From Gymnothorax reevesii (taxonomy: Eukaryota > Chordata > Actinopteri > Anguilliformes > Muraenidae): a stretch of 64,000 nucleotides of DNA. How positions within the stretch are numbered: position 1 is the first letter of the stretch; each line of letters starts with the position of its first letter. The stretch lies in contig CM056580.1 of NCBI GenBank assembly GCA_029721435.1, forward strand, positions 21,026,367 to 21,090,366, in the 5' to 3' direction. The position numbers were made by a program, and so were the translations under genes. Positions 62,091-64,000 of the stretch are shown here, piece by piece. The notes beneath the pieces were generated by a model. The model was not told the origin of the DNA. It worked only from the letters and a program-made list of their open reading frames with translations, and did no database searches.

Positions 62091-64000
62091 ACATGATGTT
62101 TATGATCAATGAAACACAAAAAAAAGAGTTGGGCCTAATCTCACAGAATGACAGAATCACTTGAATACACATTTTCTCTCCCCACGGCATTGTAAAAGTT
62201 GTCAGTTTAAATCAAAGTCAAGTCAGCAATTTGAATAGGTGGGGTCTGAAATAATGACAGCCACACTGCGGTATTAGTGCCAGGTGTTGTTTTTTTGCTG
62301 AAACAAACAAATCTGTGAATTCTCCAACACTGCGTGGCCAGACAAATGTGAATACTCCTTGGTCAGGGCCTGTTTTCCATAATTCAGCCTGGGCCACTTA
62401 TTTCTACTAAAGGAAGATGCTGGCACAAAAGCATACAATGACATTCCAGATGACTATGCTTCTGACAGTCTAGAGTTGGGCCTTTCATGTGTCAGCATGA
62501 CAGCACCACCCCATTCACAAAAGTAAGGTCCAGACATGGTATGTTTGTGATAGGTGGAGAAGACCCTGAGAGAACACCAAACATTACTGCCTGTTCATGC
62601 TTATGGTTTTATGGATGAAGTGGGATCAAATCTCTGCAGCAGCATTGCGACATGTAGAGGAAAGCTATCCCAGAAGACTGAAGGATGTTGTGGCAGCAAA
62701 GGGGGACCAATTCAATATTAATGCCCATGATTTCATAGTGAGTCACTGGATCAGCAGGTATCCACACACTTTCAGTCTAATAGTGAATCTCCTATCTAGA
62801 ATACTCAGCAACTATTTATGTTTTTTTTTTCTACATATTCAAGCACAGGCAAGGGAATGTAAAATTCTTCAATGGCAGCCTTGAAGATTTATGCTGAAAA
62901 TCTCACTCGACTTATGGGAATATTTATTGAATGATAAAAGTCATAGATCACGTATTTAAAGAGTATCCTTACTGGAAGCGACTGAGGTTTTCACCGCAGA
63001 TACCTGCTGCAATTCAATTGGAGCACTGAGCCTGGGTCATCGCTGAAAGCACCATCTTTTTCTCAAATCATTTAGAATTGATCTGCAGTAAACAGGCTCC
63101 AAAATAAAAGCAAGTTTTTTTGTTTTTGTTTTGTTTTTGGCTCTTGAATAAAAAGCCCCTTGTAGGCCAATTGCTATGACCTTGAGAGCTGGCGGCAAGG
63201 GTATTTCTTAACTCTATTACACTTCACGGAGTTTTAAGAAAGTGCTGTATTTCGAGTTTATCTGAAGATAGAAGGATTTTTTTGTTATCTTGTTTTATTG
63301 GGAACGATTGCTGAGAACAAAAAAAAAGAAAAAATCACCAGGCCCCATGCTCCCAACGGACGGTAAGATACCGAGCTACTCTCCCAAAGTATGAAAACTC
63401 AAGTAGAAGAAAAATGGGGGTGTGCTTTCATGAGTCCTCTCAGAAATGCACTGCAGATAACCGCAGAAAAGCAGACAGTAAAGCAGTAAAGTATGCGTGT
63501 AAGTGCTTTGGTTTAAAGACGGCTCGAGGTACCAAGGCTTAAGCATAGGGGGCTTTGCTTCCGAGAGGATGGTTAAGGACGGTCTTTGTTTTCCTCAGTT
63601 TGGGATATGGAAGAGCTGGGACTTATTTATTTATTAATTTACTGAGTGAAAGTATTGAAGCCATCAGGCATGGCTGGATCATACATAGTATGTATGAACT
63701 TGGTTCATCGCAAGTCAAACCACACTTTTCTGAGCTTTCATAGCACTTTACAGAAATGGCGAATCCAAAGCATGAAGTATATTTTCTGCATGAAAAAAAT
63801 ATAGCAAATATGCTGCAGTAATAATTCAATTAGGTTATCAGGTCTTTGCTTGTTAACACTGATACTGGGATTTATCAGTTTATTGTTACATCTTGTGCCT
63901 CTGTTAATTAGCCACTGGTTTCTGGCTGTTAGTGCGGTTTTAAGTTGTTTTGTTGAATGATTAAAATCTAACATCCGAGAGGCGAATGGGAGACATTCCT
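62091..64000. other. non-coding stretch to the window end
   Basis: Short A and T runs near 62820 and 63118-63140 only. A minus-strand acceptor-like tract (reverse of 63315-63340) precedes 28 open codons without a donor. No gene or named repeat is supported. Confidence 0.5.

Noticed and set aside
1..64000. tRNA, rRNA, snRNA genes, CRISPR arrays, viral insertions
   Set aside because: No cloverleaf with box A/B spacing, conserved rRNA words, direct-repeat/spacer pattern or retroviral motifs were seen on either strand.

Overview
This is a non-coding-rich window from a vertebrate nuclear genome, most likely a ray-finned (teleost-type) fish. The evidence is four or more decayed Tc1/mariner copies of different families, a non-autonomous hAT element, a SINE with the fish L2-type tail, and very many CA/GT microsatellites. 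No bacterial-style genes, rRNA, tRNA or CRISPR are visible. Most open frames of 60-120 codons are chance or come from simple repeats. All identifications rest on reading the sequence and on remembered family features; no database search was possible.

Layout. 0.1-1.2 kb: three degenerate tandem copies of a ~410 bp repeat. 8.15-10.9 kb: a 50-bp minisatellite interleaved with two copies (854 bp apart) of a segment holding a broken RecQ-like helicase fragment. 11.6-12.6 kb: two small exon-like segments in the same splice phase. 14.1 kb: another exon-like segment. 16.37-17.25 kb: two CpG-dense patches that could be a promoter. 18.9-21.3 kb: a GT-rich belt; 23.5-24.3 kb: GA-rich belts. 25.03-26.54 kb: a complete but dead Tc1 element with IR/DR termini. 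30.65-30.97 kb: a SINE. 35.55-36.19 kb: a truncated mariner-type relic. 37.2-37.5 kb: a degenerate tandem array. 40.98-41.14 kb: the best exon candidate. 48.085-48.158 kb: a further exon candidate. 51.8-53.4 kb: a dead DD38E (Intruder-like) transposase gene split by a 648-bp hAT element with an 8-bp target duplication. 54.0 kb: a solitary Tc1 terminus. 55.8-56.15 kb: a 33-bp AT-rich array. 56.49-58.07 kb: another dead Tc1. 59.1-59.3 kb: a minus-strand exon-like segment.

How it fits together. The plus-strand segments at 11622-11708, 12480-12605, 40979-41137 and 48085-48124 all join in one open frame (phase 2 at each junction). The simplest reading is part of one plus-strand gene with large introns in which the transposons and satellites have accumulated. 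I could not name its protein, and the model is an inference that RNA data must test. The rest is intron or intergenic sequence, some of which may be conserved regulatory DNA that cannot be recognised without alignment.
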